Source: Streptomyces aureoverticillatus (lineage in GTDB: Bacteria > Actinomycetota > Actinomycetes > Streptomycetales > Streptomycetaceae). From it: a stretch of DNA of 64,000 bases. Below are positions 34,656-42,044 of this stretch, in pieces (position 1 is the stretch's first letter; the number at the start of each line of letters is the position of its first letter). The notes under the pieces were generated by a model. It was given only the letters and a program-made list of their open reading frames with translations. It did no database searches and was not told the DNA's origin. The DNA lies in the NCBI RefSeq assembly GCF_014649395.1, contig NZ_BMSY01000007.1:186001-250000 (forward strand), written 5' to 3'. The translations under genes and the position numbers were made by a program.

Positions 34656-35265
34656 CACGCTCACCTCCGGCGCGATCACCGGGCCCAGCGAGCAGGACGT
34701 CCTGCCCGCCACGGCCGCGGCCGCCGTGAAGGTCGTCATCGTGGGCGGGTTCGGAGTCGGCAAGACGACGATGGTGGGCTCGGTCAGCGAGATCCGTCCG
34801 CTGACCACCGAAGAGACCATGACGCAGGCCGGTATCGGCGTCGACGACAACTACGGCTCCGAGACGAAGACGGCCACGACCGTGGCGATGGACTTCGGCC
34901 GGATCAGCCTCTCCGAGGAACTGGTGCTGTATCTGTTCGGCACTCCGGGCCAGGAGCGGTTCTGGTTCCTGTGGAACGGCCTCTTCGAAGGTGCGCTCGG
35001 TGCCGTCGTCCTCATCGACACCCGCCGGCTGCAGGTCAGCTTCGATGTGATCGGACGCCTCGAGGAGCGCGGCGTGCCGTTCATCATCGCCGTCAACGAC
35101 TTCCCGGACGCGCCCCGCCACCCGATCGACGCCCTGCGTACGGCGCTCGACCTGGACAGCCACGTGCCGATAGTGCACTGCGACGCCCGCCGGCGGCTCT
35201 CCAGCAAGGACACGCTGCTGACGCTCATGCGCTATCTGCACGCGCTGGCGGCGGCCCGGGGCTGA
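34636..35265 (+). CDS. rarD: Conservon Ras-like GTPase (RarD/CvnD)
   Basis: A 209-residue small GTPase. P-loop is GGFGVGKTT, switch I contains Thr in LTTEETM, the DxxG-like region is FGTPGQERFWF, and the base-recognition loop is AVNDF in place of NKxD. It begins within the end of rarC. In the conservon model it cycles with RarB under control of the RarA sensor. Confidence 0.92.
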   Translation: MDFKSSDTLTSGAITGPSEQDVLPATAAAAVKVVIVGGFGVGKTTMVGSVSEIRPLTTEETMTQAGIGVDDNYGSETKTATTVAMDFGRISLSEELVLYLFGTPGQERFWFLWNGLFEGALGAVVLIDTRRLQVSFDVIGRLEERGVPFIIAVNDFPDAPRHPIDALRTALDLDSHVPIVHCDARRRLSSKDTLLTLMRYLHALAAARG

Positions 35266-35389
35266 GCGCGCCGGCCGGCCGCATGCGGGCGCGCCCGCGC
35301 CGCGCGCCCGCCCCACGCCACCCCACACCCACGCCCCTGGCATTCCACACCCCACACCCCGGACCTTCCGCGACCCCGGAGCGAGCACC

Positions 35390-36889
35390 GTGACGACTCC
35401 CTCACCCTCCCGACCCGGCACCGACGCGGCCACCGCGCCACCGCCCGGCTGCCCCGCCCACCAGGCCTCCGGCTTCGGCGCCGGCGGCCTGCGCCGCCTG
35501 TTCGGCCCCGAGGCCGACCAGGACCTCGCGGGCGTGTACGAGAAGCTGCGCGCCGAACACGGCCCGGTGGCCCCGGCGTTGATCCACAACGACGTACGCG
35601 TCTGGGCGGTGCTCGGCCACAGCGAGAACCTGCACATGGTCCGCACACCGTCGCAGTACACCCGCGACTCCCGCGTGTGGAGCGCCGTCCGGGACGGCAC
35701 CGCGGGCCCCGACCACCCCCTCGCGCCGGTCTTCACCTGGCAGCCGATGTGCACCTTCGCCGAGGGCACCGAGCACCAGCGGCTGCGCGGGGCCGTCACC
35801 GGCGCCATGGCGGGCCTCGACCACCGCGGCATCCGCCGCCACATCAACCGCTACAGCAACAGGCTTCTCAACGACATCTGCCACATCGGCCGGGCCGACC
35901 TGGTGGGCCAGTTCGCCGAGCATCTGCCGATGATGGTGATGCTGCACGTCCTCGGCATGCCCGAGGACTACAGCGAGCGCATGGTGCAGGCGGCCCGGGA
36001 CATGATCAAGGGCACCGAAACCGCCATCGCCAGCAACGCGTACGTGATGGAGGCCCTCACCCGGCACGTCGTGCGCCGCCGCGCCCAGCCCGAGGAGGAC
36101 TTCACCAGCGCCCTCATCGCCCAGCCCGCGCAGCTCACCGACGACGAGGTCGCCGCGCATCTGCGCCTGGTGCTGATCGCGGCGTACGAGGCCACGGCGA
36201 ACCTCATCGCGAACGTGCTGCGCATGGTGCTGACCGACCCGCGCTTCCGCGCCCAGCTCAGCGGCGGCCAGATGACCGTCCCCGAGGCGGTCGAGCAGTC
36301 GCTGTGGGACGAGCCGCCGTTCAGCGCGATGGTGGGCTACTTCGCGAAGCAGGACACCCAGCTCGGCGGCCAGCAGATCAAGGCGGGCGACGGACTGCTC
36401 CTCGGCATCCAGCCGGGCAACGTCGACCCCGTCGTCCGCCCCGACCTGTCCGCGCACATGCAGGGCAACCGCTCCCACCTCGCGTTCAGCGGCGGGCCGC
36501 ACGAGTGCCCCGGCCAGGACATCGGCCGCGCCATCGCCGACACCGGTGTGGACGCGCTGCTCATGCGGCTGCCCGACGTGGAACTCGCTGTGGACGAGCG
36601 GGAGTTGCGCTGGCGGTCGTCGATCCTGTCGCGGCATCTGGTGGAGCTGCCGGTGCAGTTCGGCAAGCGGCCGCCGCAGGACGTCACGGCCCGGCCGATG
36701 TCGCATGTGCCGACACCGCGCACCACCTGGGAGGTGTCGTCGCCGATGCCGCAGCCGTTCCCGCAGCCGTCCGCCCCGGCCGCGCAGCCGGCCGCTCCCG
36801 CGGCCCCGGCGCCGCAGGACCCGGCGGCCGCACCGGTCCGGCGCAAGGGGGCCTGGCGGCGCTTCCTGGAGTGGTGGCGGGGCTACTGA
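35390..36889 (+). CDS. rarE: Conservon cytochrome P450 (RarE/CvnE)
   Basis: A 499-residue soluble P450. The haem loop is FSGGPHECPGQDIGR with C373 as thiolate ligand, and the I-helix has AAYEATANL instead of the usual AGxET. The C-terminal ~75 residues are a Pro/Ala/Gln-rich linker ending in a basic patch (RRKGAWRRFLEWW) that could bind a membrane, beyond the usual P450 length. GTG start lies 124 bases after rarD. The natural substrate is not known. The distant ferredoxin gene at 11 kb could be a redox partner but nothing in the sequence shows it. Confidence 0.88.
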   Translation: MTTPSPSRPGTDAATAPPPGCPAHQASGFGAGGLRRLFGPEADQDLAGVYEKLRAEHGPVAPALIHNDVRVWAVLGHSENLHMVRTPSQYTRDSRVWSAVRDGTAGPDHPLAPVFTWQPMCTFAEGTEHQRLRGAVTGAMAGLDHRGIRRHINRYSNRLLNDICHIGRADLVGQFAEHLPMMVMLHVLGMPEDYSERMVQAARDMIKGTETAIASNAYVMEALTRHVVRRRAQPEEDFTSALIAQPAQLTDDEVAAHLRLVLIAAYEATANLIANVLRMVLTDPRFRAQLSGGQMTVPEAVEQSLWDEPPFSAMVGYFAKQDTQLGGQQIKAGDGLLLGIQPGNVDPVVRPDLSAHMQGNRSHLAFSGGPHECPGQDIGRAIADTGVDALLMRLPDVELAVDERELRWRSSILSRHLVELPVQFGKRPPQDVTARPMSHVPTPRTTWEVSSPMPQPFPQPSAPAAQPAAPAAPAPQDPAAAPVRRKGAWRRFLEWWRGY

Positions 36890-36961
36890 GCCTCCGCCTG
36901 GATGTGCCGTGTCCTGCGGGCGGTGGGGGCTGGTCGCGCCCACCGGTTCCCGGACCGCGAG

Positions 36962-37915
36962 CTATTGGGCCCAGTCGTCGTACGCGGACCAGGCCTGCAG
37001 GGTGCGTCCGCTCACGAAGCGGTGTGCGGTCCCGGTGACGGGGTCGGTGAACTCCAGGACGCGGGCCAGGAGTTGGAGGGGGCGCCGGAAGTCGTCCGGC
37101 GCCGTCGCCGCGCGCACCTCCGGGTAGAGCGGGTCGCCCAGGATGGGCAGGCCGAGGGCGTTCATGTGGACGCGGAGCTGGTGCGTGCGGCCGGTGTGCG
37201 GGAGGAGCCGGTAGCGGCCCAGCAGGCCGTCGTGCTCGATCAGTTCGACGCGGCTCTCGCTGTTCGGCTCGGCGCCGGGCACCTCGTAGGCGGCGAGGAC
37301 GCCGCGTTCTTTCACGATGTGGCTGCGTACGGTGCGCGGCAGGTCGAGCCCCGGGTCGTACGCGGCCACGGCCTCGTACTCCTTGCGTACCCGGCGGTCG
37401 CGGAACAGCGACTGGTACGCGCCGCGCTCCTCGGGGCGCACCGTGAACAGGAGCAGCCCCGCGGTGAGCCGGTCCAGGCGGTGCGCGGCGCCGAGCGCCG
37501 GGATGCCGAGGCGGCTGCGCAGCCGGGCGAGGGCGGTCTGTGCCACGTGGCTGCCGCGCGGCATGGTGGCGAGGAAGTGCGGCTTGTCGGCGACGACGAT
37601 GTGCTCGTCGCGGTACACGACGTCGATGGCGTACGGGACCGGGGGCTCGTCCGGCAGGTCCCGGTGGAACCACAGGTACGCGCCCGGCGCGTACGGGGCG
37701 TCGGGCGCCACCGGCACCCCGTCGGCGCCGACGATCCGGCCGTCGCGCAGCATCGCGTCGACGAGGCCGGGCGGCGCCGCGAGCCGCTCGACGAGATGGT
37801 CCCGCACCCGGGCCCACGCCCCGCTGTCCGGCAGCCGGACCCGCACCGGGTCGACGCCGTCGCGCTGCGGCAGGGGAGCGGGCGGAACGCGGCGTCTTCG
37901 GGTCACAGCGGGCAA
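36962..37915 (-). CDS. RluA-family pseudouridine synthase
   Basis: A 317-residue enzyme that converts uridine to pseudouridine in rRNA or tRNA. Catalytic Asp is in HRLDRLTAGLLLF, with VVADKPHFLATMPRG before it and PHTGRTHQLRVHMNALGLPILGDPLYP after it. An S4-like N-terminal part (WARVRDHLVERLAAPPGLVDAMLRDGRIV) is present. The target site is not deducible. It converges with the rar operon; only 72 bases separate the stops. Confidence 0.9.
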   Translation of the reverse strand: MPAVTRRRRVPPAPLPQRDGVDPVRVRLPDSGAWARVRDHLVERLAAPPGLVDAMLRDGRIVGADGVPVAPDAPYAPGAYLWFHRDLPDEPPVPYAIDVVYRDEHIVVADKPHFLATMPRGSHVAQTALARLRSRLGIPALGAAHRLDRLTAGLLLFTVRPEERGAYQSLFRDRRVRKEYEAVAAYDPGLDLPRTVRSHIVKERGVLAAYEVPGAEPNSESRVELIEHDGLLGRYRLLPHTGRTHQLRVHMNALGLPILGDPLYPEVRAATAPDDFRRPLQLLARVLEFTDPVTGTAHRFVSGRTLQAWSAYDDWAQ

Positions 37916-38028
37916 GGGTACGGGGCGCTGCGCTCGCGGGACGGAGGTTGCGCCCGCGGGGCGTGTGGCCGGCCGTCGCCGTGCGAAATTCCCTGTCCCG
38001 CGCGTCGGCCGCGCTGCACTATGGGGCC

Positions 38029-38616
38029 ATGCCTTTCAAGATCCCGAACGTGGTCGAGCCCGGAACCTTCGCCGAGCAGGACCAGCCCACCCTGCCCGCC
38101 CCCGGCGGCCTGATCCTGCGCGCCTGGTCGCCGCCGGACGCGCCCGCCGTGTACGAGGCGTTCCAGGACCCGGTGCTGCAACGGTGGCACGCGCGCGTGG
38201 CCGACGACGAGGACGAGGCCCGCGAGTGGATCGAGGGCTGGCGGGCGGCGTGGGCCGAGGAGCGGAACGCGCACTGGGCGGTCGCGGACGCGGACACCGG
38301 CGAACTGCTCGGCCGGGTCGCGCTGCGCGAGATCAACCTCGGTGACGGCCAGGCGGAGATGGCGTACTGGACCCTGCCGCGCGCCCGCGGCCGGGGCGTA
38401 GCGCCGCGCGCGGTCACCGCGCTCGCGGGCTGGGCGCTCGACGTGGTGGGCCTGCACCGCCTGGAGCTCACCCACGCCACGGCCAACGAGGCGTCGTGCC
38501 GCGTGGCGCTGAAAACGGGCTTCGCCGCGGAGGGCACGAAGCGCAGCGCCGTCCTCCACGAGGACGGCTGGCACGACATGCACCTGCACGCCCGGATCAG
38601 GAGGGGCGCGCCCTGA
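38029..38616 (+). CDS. GNAT-family N-acetyltransferase
   Basis: A 195-residue acetyltransferase of the RimJ/RimL type. It has LILRAWSPPDAPAVYEAFQDP, GELLGRVALREIN, the acetyl-CoA loop RGRGVAPRAVTALAGWAL and the late HRLELTHATANEASCRVALKTGF block. ATG at 38029 lies close to a TATGGG sequence, with no clear Shine-Dalgarno. It is divergent from the pseudouridine synthase gene (113-base gap). Immediately after the stop begins an 18-bp tandem repeat. Confidence 0.88.
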   Translation: MPFKIPNVVEPGTFAEQDQPTLPAPGGLILRAWSPPDAPAVYEAFQDPVLQRWHARVADDEDEAREWIEGWRAAWAEERNAHWAVADADTGELLGRVALREINLGDGQAEMAYWTLPRARGRGVAPRAVTALAGWALDVVGLHRLELTHATANEASCRVALKTGFAAEGTKRSAVLHEDGWHDMHLHARIRRGAP

Positions 38617-38618
38617 CG

Positions 38619-38720
38619 GGGACGCGCCCATCAAGAGGGACGCGCCCATCAAGAGGGACGCGCCAATCAAGAGGGACGCGCCCATCAAGAGGGACGCGCC
38701 AATCAAGAGGGACGCGCCCC
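38619..38720. repeat. 18-bp tandem repeat array
   Basis: Five full units of GGGACGCGCC(C/A)ATCAAGA start at 38619, 38637, 38655, 38673 and 38691; a sixth, at 38709, runs into a different dispersed repeat. The array begins three bases after the GNAT stop. Confidence 0.95.
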
Positions 38721-38775
38721 GAAGGGGCGCGGGGAACTGCGCGCCAAGCCACAACGAAACCCGCAGCCTGCAAGG
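38716..38775. repeat. Dispersed Streptomyces repeat with hairpin
   Basis: CGCCCCGAAGGGGCG forms a short perfect hairpin and is followed by CGGGGAACTGCGCGCCAAGC, a sequence I recognise as scattered through Streptomyces intergenic regions. It sits between the GNAT gene and the convergent siderophore-interacting protein gene and may terminate both. Confidence 0.6.
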
Positions 38776-38814
38776 CACCACAAGCGGCACCCCCTGCCCA
38801 GCCGCAGCGCAGCG

Positions 38815-39651
38815 CTACGCGGCAGTCTCCTGTTCCGCCTCCACCTGCGCGTTCCACTCCCGCTTGGACGCCTGCCAGCCGTCCTCGTTGTGGCCGAGGC
38901 GCCAGTAGCCGGACACGGACAGGCGCTCGCGCGGGACCTGGTGCTCCACGCGCAGAAGGCGGCGCAGCTCCTTCACGAAGCCCGCCTCGCCGTGCACGAA
39001 CGCCTGCACGTCGCCCGCGGGGAAGTCCAGCGCGCGGACGGCCTCGACCAGGGCCTGGCCGACGGGGCGGCCGGCGCGGTGCAGCCAGACGACCTCGGCG
39101 TACGTGTCGATCGGCTGCTCCTCCTCAGGGCCCTCGACCTCGACGAAGGCGCGTACGTCGGCGCCCTCGGGCAGGGCCTCCAGGGCGGCGGCGATCGCGG
39201 GCAGGGCGCTCTCGTCGCCGGCGATCAGGTGCCAGTCGGCGGCCGGGTCGGGGGCGTACCCACCGCCGGGGCCGAGCATCCGGACGGTCTCGCCCGGCCG
39301 CACCCGCCGCGCCCACGGCCCGGCGAGCCCCTCGTCGCCGTGGATCACGAAGTCGAGGGCGAGCTCCCGGGTCTTGGGGTCCCACCAGCGCACCGTGTAC
39401 GTACGCGTCACCGGCCACTGCTCGCGCGGCATCTCTTCACGGATCCGCTGGATGTCGAAGGGCTCCGGATAGCTCACGCCCTCCGGCGCGAAGAGCAGCT
39501 TCACATAGTGGTCCGTGCAGTCCCCGGCGGTGAACTCCGCCAGGCCGTCGCCGCCGACGACGACGCGCTGCATATGGGGCGTCAGGCGCTCGGTGCGCAC
39601 GACCTGCGCGATGTGGGGCTTGGGAGTCTTGCGTGCGGGTCGCTCTGCCAT
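38815..39651 (-). CDS. Siderophore-interacting protein (FAD-dependent ferric-siderophore reductase family)
   Basis: A 278-residue ViuB/YqjH-like protein that would reduce ferric siderophores in the cytoplasm. FAD-binding block is TRTYTVRWWDPKTRELALDFVIHGDEGLAGPWA with the preceding RTERLTPHMQRV; the NAD(P)H part has LIAGDESALPAIAAAL, and the C terminus holds GYWRLGHNEDGW. An iron box lies 41 bases upstream of the ATG, so it should be repressed by the DmdR/IdeR regulator when iron is plentiful. Confidence 0.92.
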   Translation of the reverse strand: MAERPARKTPKPHIAQVVRTERLTPHMQRVVVGGDGLAEFTAGDCTDHYVKLLFAPEGVSYPEPFDIQRIREEMPREQWPVTRTYTVRWWDPKTRELALDFVIHGDEGLAGPWARRVRPGETVRMLGPGGGYAPDPAADWHLIAGDESALPAIAAALEALPEGADVRAFVEVEGPEEEQPIDTYAEVVWLHRAGRPVGQALVEAVRALDFPAGDVQAFVHGEAGFVKELRRLLRVEHQVPRERLSVSGYWRLGHNEDGWQASKREWNAQVEAEQETAA

Positions 39652-39691
39652 GGTGGTCGGCCTTCCCCTGAGTCCACTCGTCCGCTATTGG

Positions 39692-39710
39692 TTAGGTTTA
39701 CCTAACCTAA
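39692..39710 (-). promoter_or_regulatory. Iron box (DmdR/IdeR operator)
   Basis: TTAGGTTTACCTAACCTAA matches the Streptomyces iron-box consensus closely and is nearly palindromic. It lies 41-59 bases upstream of the siderophore-interacting protein start, in the promoter position, and 5 bases from the stop of the upstream exonuclease gene. Confidence 0.88.
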
Positions 39711-39714
39711 CACC

Positions 39715-40653
39715 TCAGTCCTGAAGGACGGTCAACAGCCGGTGCAGGGAGCCGCCGAGACCCCAGCGCGCGGCGAGCTCCTCCAGGGCGGCCGGATCGC
39801 GCGGCTCGCGCGGCAGCGCGACGTCGACGTCCGGCAGCGGGACGTCGTCCGCGACCCGGACCACCTTCGGGGCCACGGCCACATAGGCGCGGGACTCGTC
39901 GAGGCGCTTGCGCTGCGACGGGGTGAGCTTCGAGCGCGGGTCGTCGACGGCCGCCATGATCCCGGCCAGGTCACCGAAGGCGTCGAGCAGCTTGGCCGCG
40001 GTCTTCTCGCCGATGCCGGGCACGCCGGGCAGCCCGTCGCTGGGGTCGCCGCGCAGCAGGGCGAGGTCCACATAGCCGGGGCCGTCCACGCCGTACTTCT
40101 CGCGCAGCCAGGCCTCGTCGGTCACCTGGAGGGTGCCGACTCCCTTCAAGGGGTAGAGGATGCGGATGCCGCGGGCGTCGTCCACCAGCTGGTACAGATC
40201 GCGGTCGCCCGTGATGACGTCGACCGGGCCCGCGGCGCGCGCGGCGAAGGTGCCGATCACGTCGTCCGCCTCGTAGGGCGTGACGCCCACGCGGGCGATG
40301 CCGAGGGCGTCCAGGACCTGCTCGATCACCGGGACCTGGGGGGAGAGGGTGTCCGGGACCTCTTCGGTGTCCGGGGTGGCGGCGCCCTCGGGGGCCTCTT
40401 CGGCGACGCGGTGCGCCTTGTACGAGGGGATGAGCTCCACGCGCCAGTGCGGGCGCCAGTCCGCGTCCATGCAGGCGACCAGGTCGTCGGGGCGGTGGTC
40501 CTGGACCAGGCGCGTGATGAAGTCGAGCAGGCCGCGCACCGCGTTCACCGGGGTGCCGTCCGGGGCCCGCACGGATTCGGGGACCCCGAAATAGGCCCGG
40601 AAGTACAGGGACGCCGTGTCGAGCAGCATCAGCCGCCGCGTTGCTTGAGTCAC
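39715..40653 (-). CDS. 5'-3' exonuclease (polymerase I N-domain / FEN-like)
   Basis: A 312-residue flap-nuclease family protein like the N-terminal domain of DNA polymerase I. Acidic metal ligands appear in MLLDTASLYFRAYFG, ACMDADWRPHWR, TPYEADDVIG and VITGDRDLYQLV; the helix-hairpin-helix is LPGVPGIGEKTAAKLL. GTG at 40653 gives VTQATRRLMLLD; start at the internal Met is also possible. Likely role is RNA primer or flap removal, as a stand-alone backup to Pol I. Confidence 0.88.
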   Translation of the reverse strand: MTQATRRLMLLDTASLYFRAYFGVPESVRAPDGTPVNAVRGLLDFITRLVQDHRPDDLVACMDADWRPHWRVELIPSYKAHRVAEEAPEGAATPDTEEVPDTLSPQVPVIEQVLDALGIARVGVTPYEADDVIGTFAARAAGPVDVITGDRDLYQLVDDARGIRILYPLKGVGTLQVTDEAWLREKYGVDGPGYVDLALLRGDPSDGLPGVPGIGEKTAAKLLDAFGDLAGIMAAVDDPRSKLTPSQRKRLDESRAYVAVAPKVVRVADDVPLPDVDVALPREPRDPAALEELAARWGLGGSLHRLLTVLQD

Positions 40654-40860
40654 GTTCGCATCATGCCGCACGGCACCGACAGCGGGCGGTGACCGGTCAC
40701 GCCGCACGGCACCGAACAGCGGTGGTGACCGAAGTGGCGGAATGTGACCTGTGGCACTCCTGGGTTTGGCTCCTGTATGCGGGGGCAGGCGCGCACGCGG
40801 AGCGAACCCGGTCGAGTTTTCAACTTCTTGACGGGCGAGCGGGCCATCCCGCGCCGCTCC

Positions 40861-40889
40861 ACGGCCCGCCGGCGGGGGAGGCGGGCCGT
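40861..40889 (+). promoter_or_regulatory. Stem-loop in the leader of the betaine-type ABC operon
   Basis: ACGGCCCGCC and GGCGGGCCGT form a perfect 10-bp stem with a 9-base loop, 25 bases before the ATPase start. It could be an attenuator or an RNA-stability element. Confidence 0.45.
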
Positions 40890-40913
40890 CTTGGTTCAAC
40901 CCGAGAGGTGTAT

Positions 40914-42044
40914 GTGTCCAGGCTGCAAGCCGAACACCTGTACAAGGTGTTCGGCAGACGACCCGATGACGCCGTGGAGAAACTCCGCAACGGAGCCGAC
41001 CGTGAAGAGCTGCGCGCCGAGGGAACCACCGCTGCGGTGATCGACGCGTCCTTCACCGTCGAACCGGGCCAGATCTTCGTCGTCATGGGTCTCTCCGGTT
41101 CCGGCAAGTCCACGTTGCTGCGCATGCTCAACGGGCTTTCGGACCCGACGGCCGGGCAGGTGCTCTTCGACGGGCAGGACCTGACGAAGCTGAGCGCGCG
41201 CGAACTGCGCGAGGTGCGCTCGAAGAAGATCAGCATGGTCTTCCAGCACTTCGCCCTCTTCCCGCACCGCAGCGTGCTTGAGAACGCCGCGTACGGCCTG
41301 GAGGTGCAGGGGCTGGGGCGTGCCGAGCGCGAGAAGCGGGCCCTTGAGGCGCTGGAGCTGGCTGGGCTCAAGGGCTGGGAGAAGTCCTGGCCCGACGAGC
41401 TGTCCGGCGGCATGCAGCAGCGCGTGGGCCTGGCCCGCGCGCTCGCCACGGACGCCGACCTGCTGCTCATGGACGAGTCGTTCAGCGCGCTCGACCCGCT
41501 GATCCGCCGCGACATGCAGGACCAGCTCCTGGAGCTGCAGAAGCGCCTGAAGAAGACCATCGTCTTCATCACCCACGACCTGAACGAGGCCATGCGCCTG
41601 GGCGACCGGATCGCCGTCATGCGCGACGGCCGCATCGTCCAGATCGGCACCTCCGAGGACATCCTCGTGACCCCGGCCAACGACTACGTCGCCGCGTTCA
41701 CGCAGGACGTCGACCGCTCCCGGGTCCTCACCGCGGGCGCGATCATGGCCGACCCGGACGAGGGCTTCGTGCGGGCCGACGCCCCCGCGACGGTCACCGA
41801 GGACACCTCGATCATCGAGCTGTTCACGCCCTGCTCCACCAGCGGTGTGGCGGTCGCCGTGGTCGACGGCGACGGCGAACTCGTCGGCGTCGTACCGCGG
41901 GCCCGGCTGCTCGCCGTGCTCGGTGAACCCGCGCCCTCGGAGCCGCAGGACGCGGTCGTTCCCGTACAGCAGGCCAAGGGCGACGGCGGCAAGGCCAAGG
42001 ACAACGGCGGCAAGAGCGTGGGCAAGGTGAGCAGCGGTGCCTAG
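40914..42044 (+). CDS. Glycine betaine/proline-type ABC transporter ATPase (OpuAA/ProV-like)
   Basis: A 376-residue ATPase. Walker A is GLSGSGKS, the Q-loop FQHFALFPHRSV, signature LSGGMQQR, Walker B LLMDESFSALDP and switch His ITHDL. The C terminus carries a CBS-like region (DTSIIELFTPCSTSGVAVAVVDGDGELVGVVPRARLLAVL), as in osmosensing OpuA ATPases, followed by a Gly/Lys/Asp tail. GTG at 40914 has GAGAGG upstream; GTG at 40908 is an alternative. The permease/binding gene overlaps its stop by 8 bases, so they form an operon for compatible-solute import. Confidence 0.92.
   Translation: MSRLQAEHLYKVFGRRPDDAVEKLRNGADREELRAEGTTAAVIDASFTVEPGQIFVVMGLSGSGKSTLLRMLNGLSDPTAGQVLFDGQDLTKLSARELREVRSKKISMVFQHFALFPHRSVLENAAYGLEVQGLGRAEREKRALEALELAGLKGWEKSWPDELSGGMQQRVGLARALATDADLLLMDESFSALDPLIRRDMQDQLLELQKRLKKTIVFITHDLNEAMRLGDRIAVMRDGRIVQIGTSEDILVTPANDYVAAFTQDVDRSRVLTAGAIMADPDEGFVRADAPATVTEDTSIIELFTPCSTSGVAVAVVDGDGELVGVVPRARLLAVLGEPAPSEPQDAVVPVQQAKGDGGKAKDNGGKSVGKVSSGA

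Noticed and set aside
38619..38720. Possible CRISPR array
   Set aside because: The 18-bp units are directly adjacent with no spacers and no cas genes are present.
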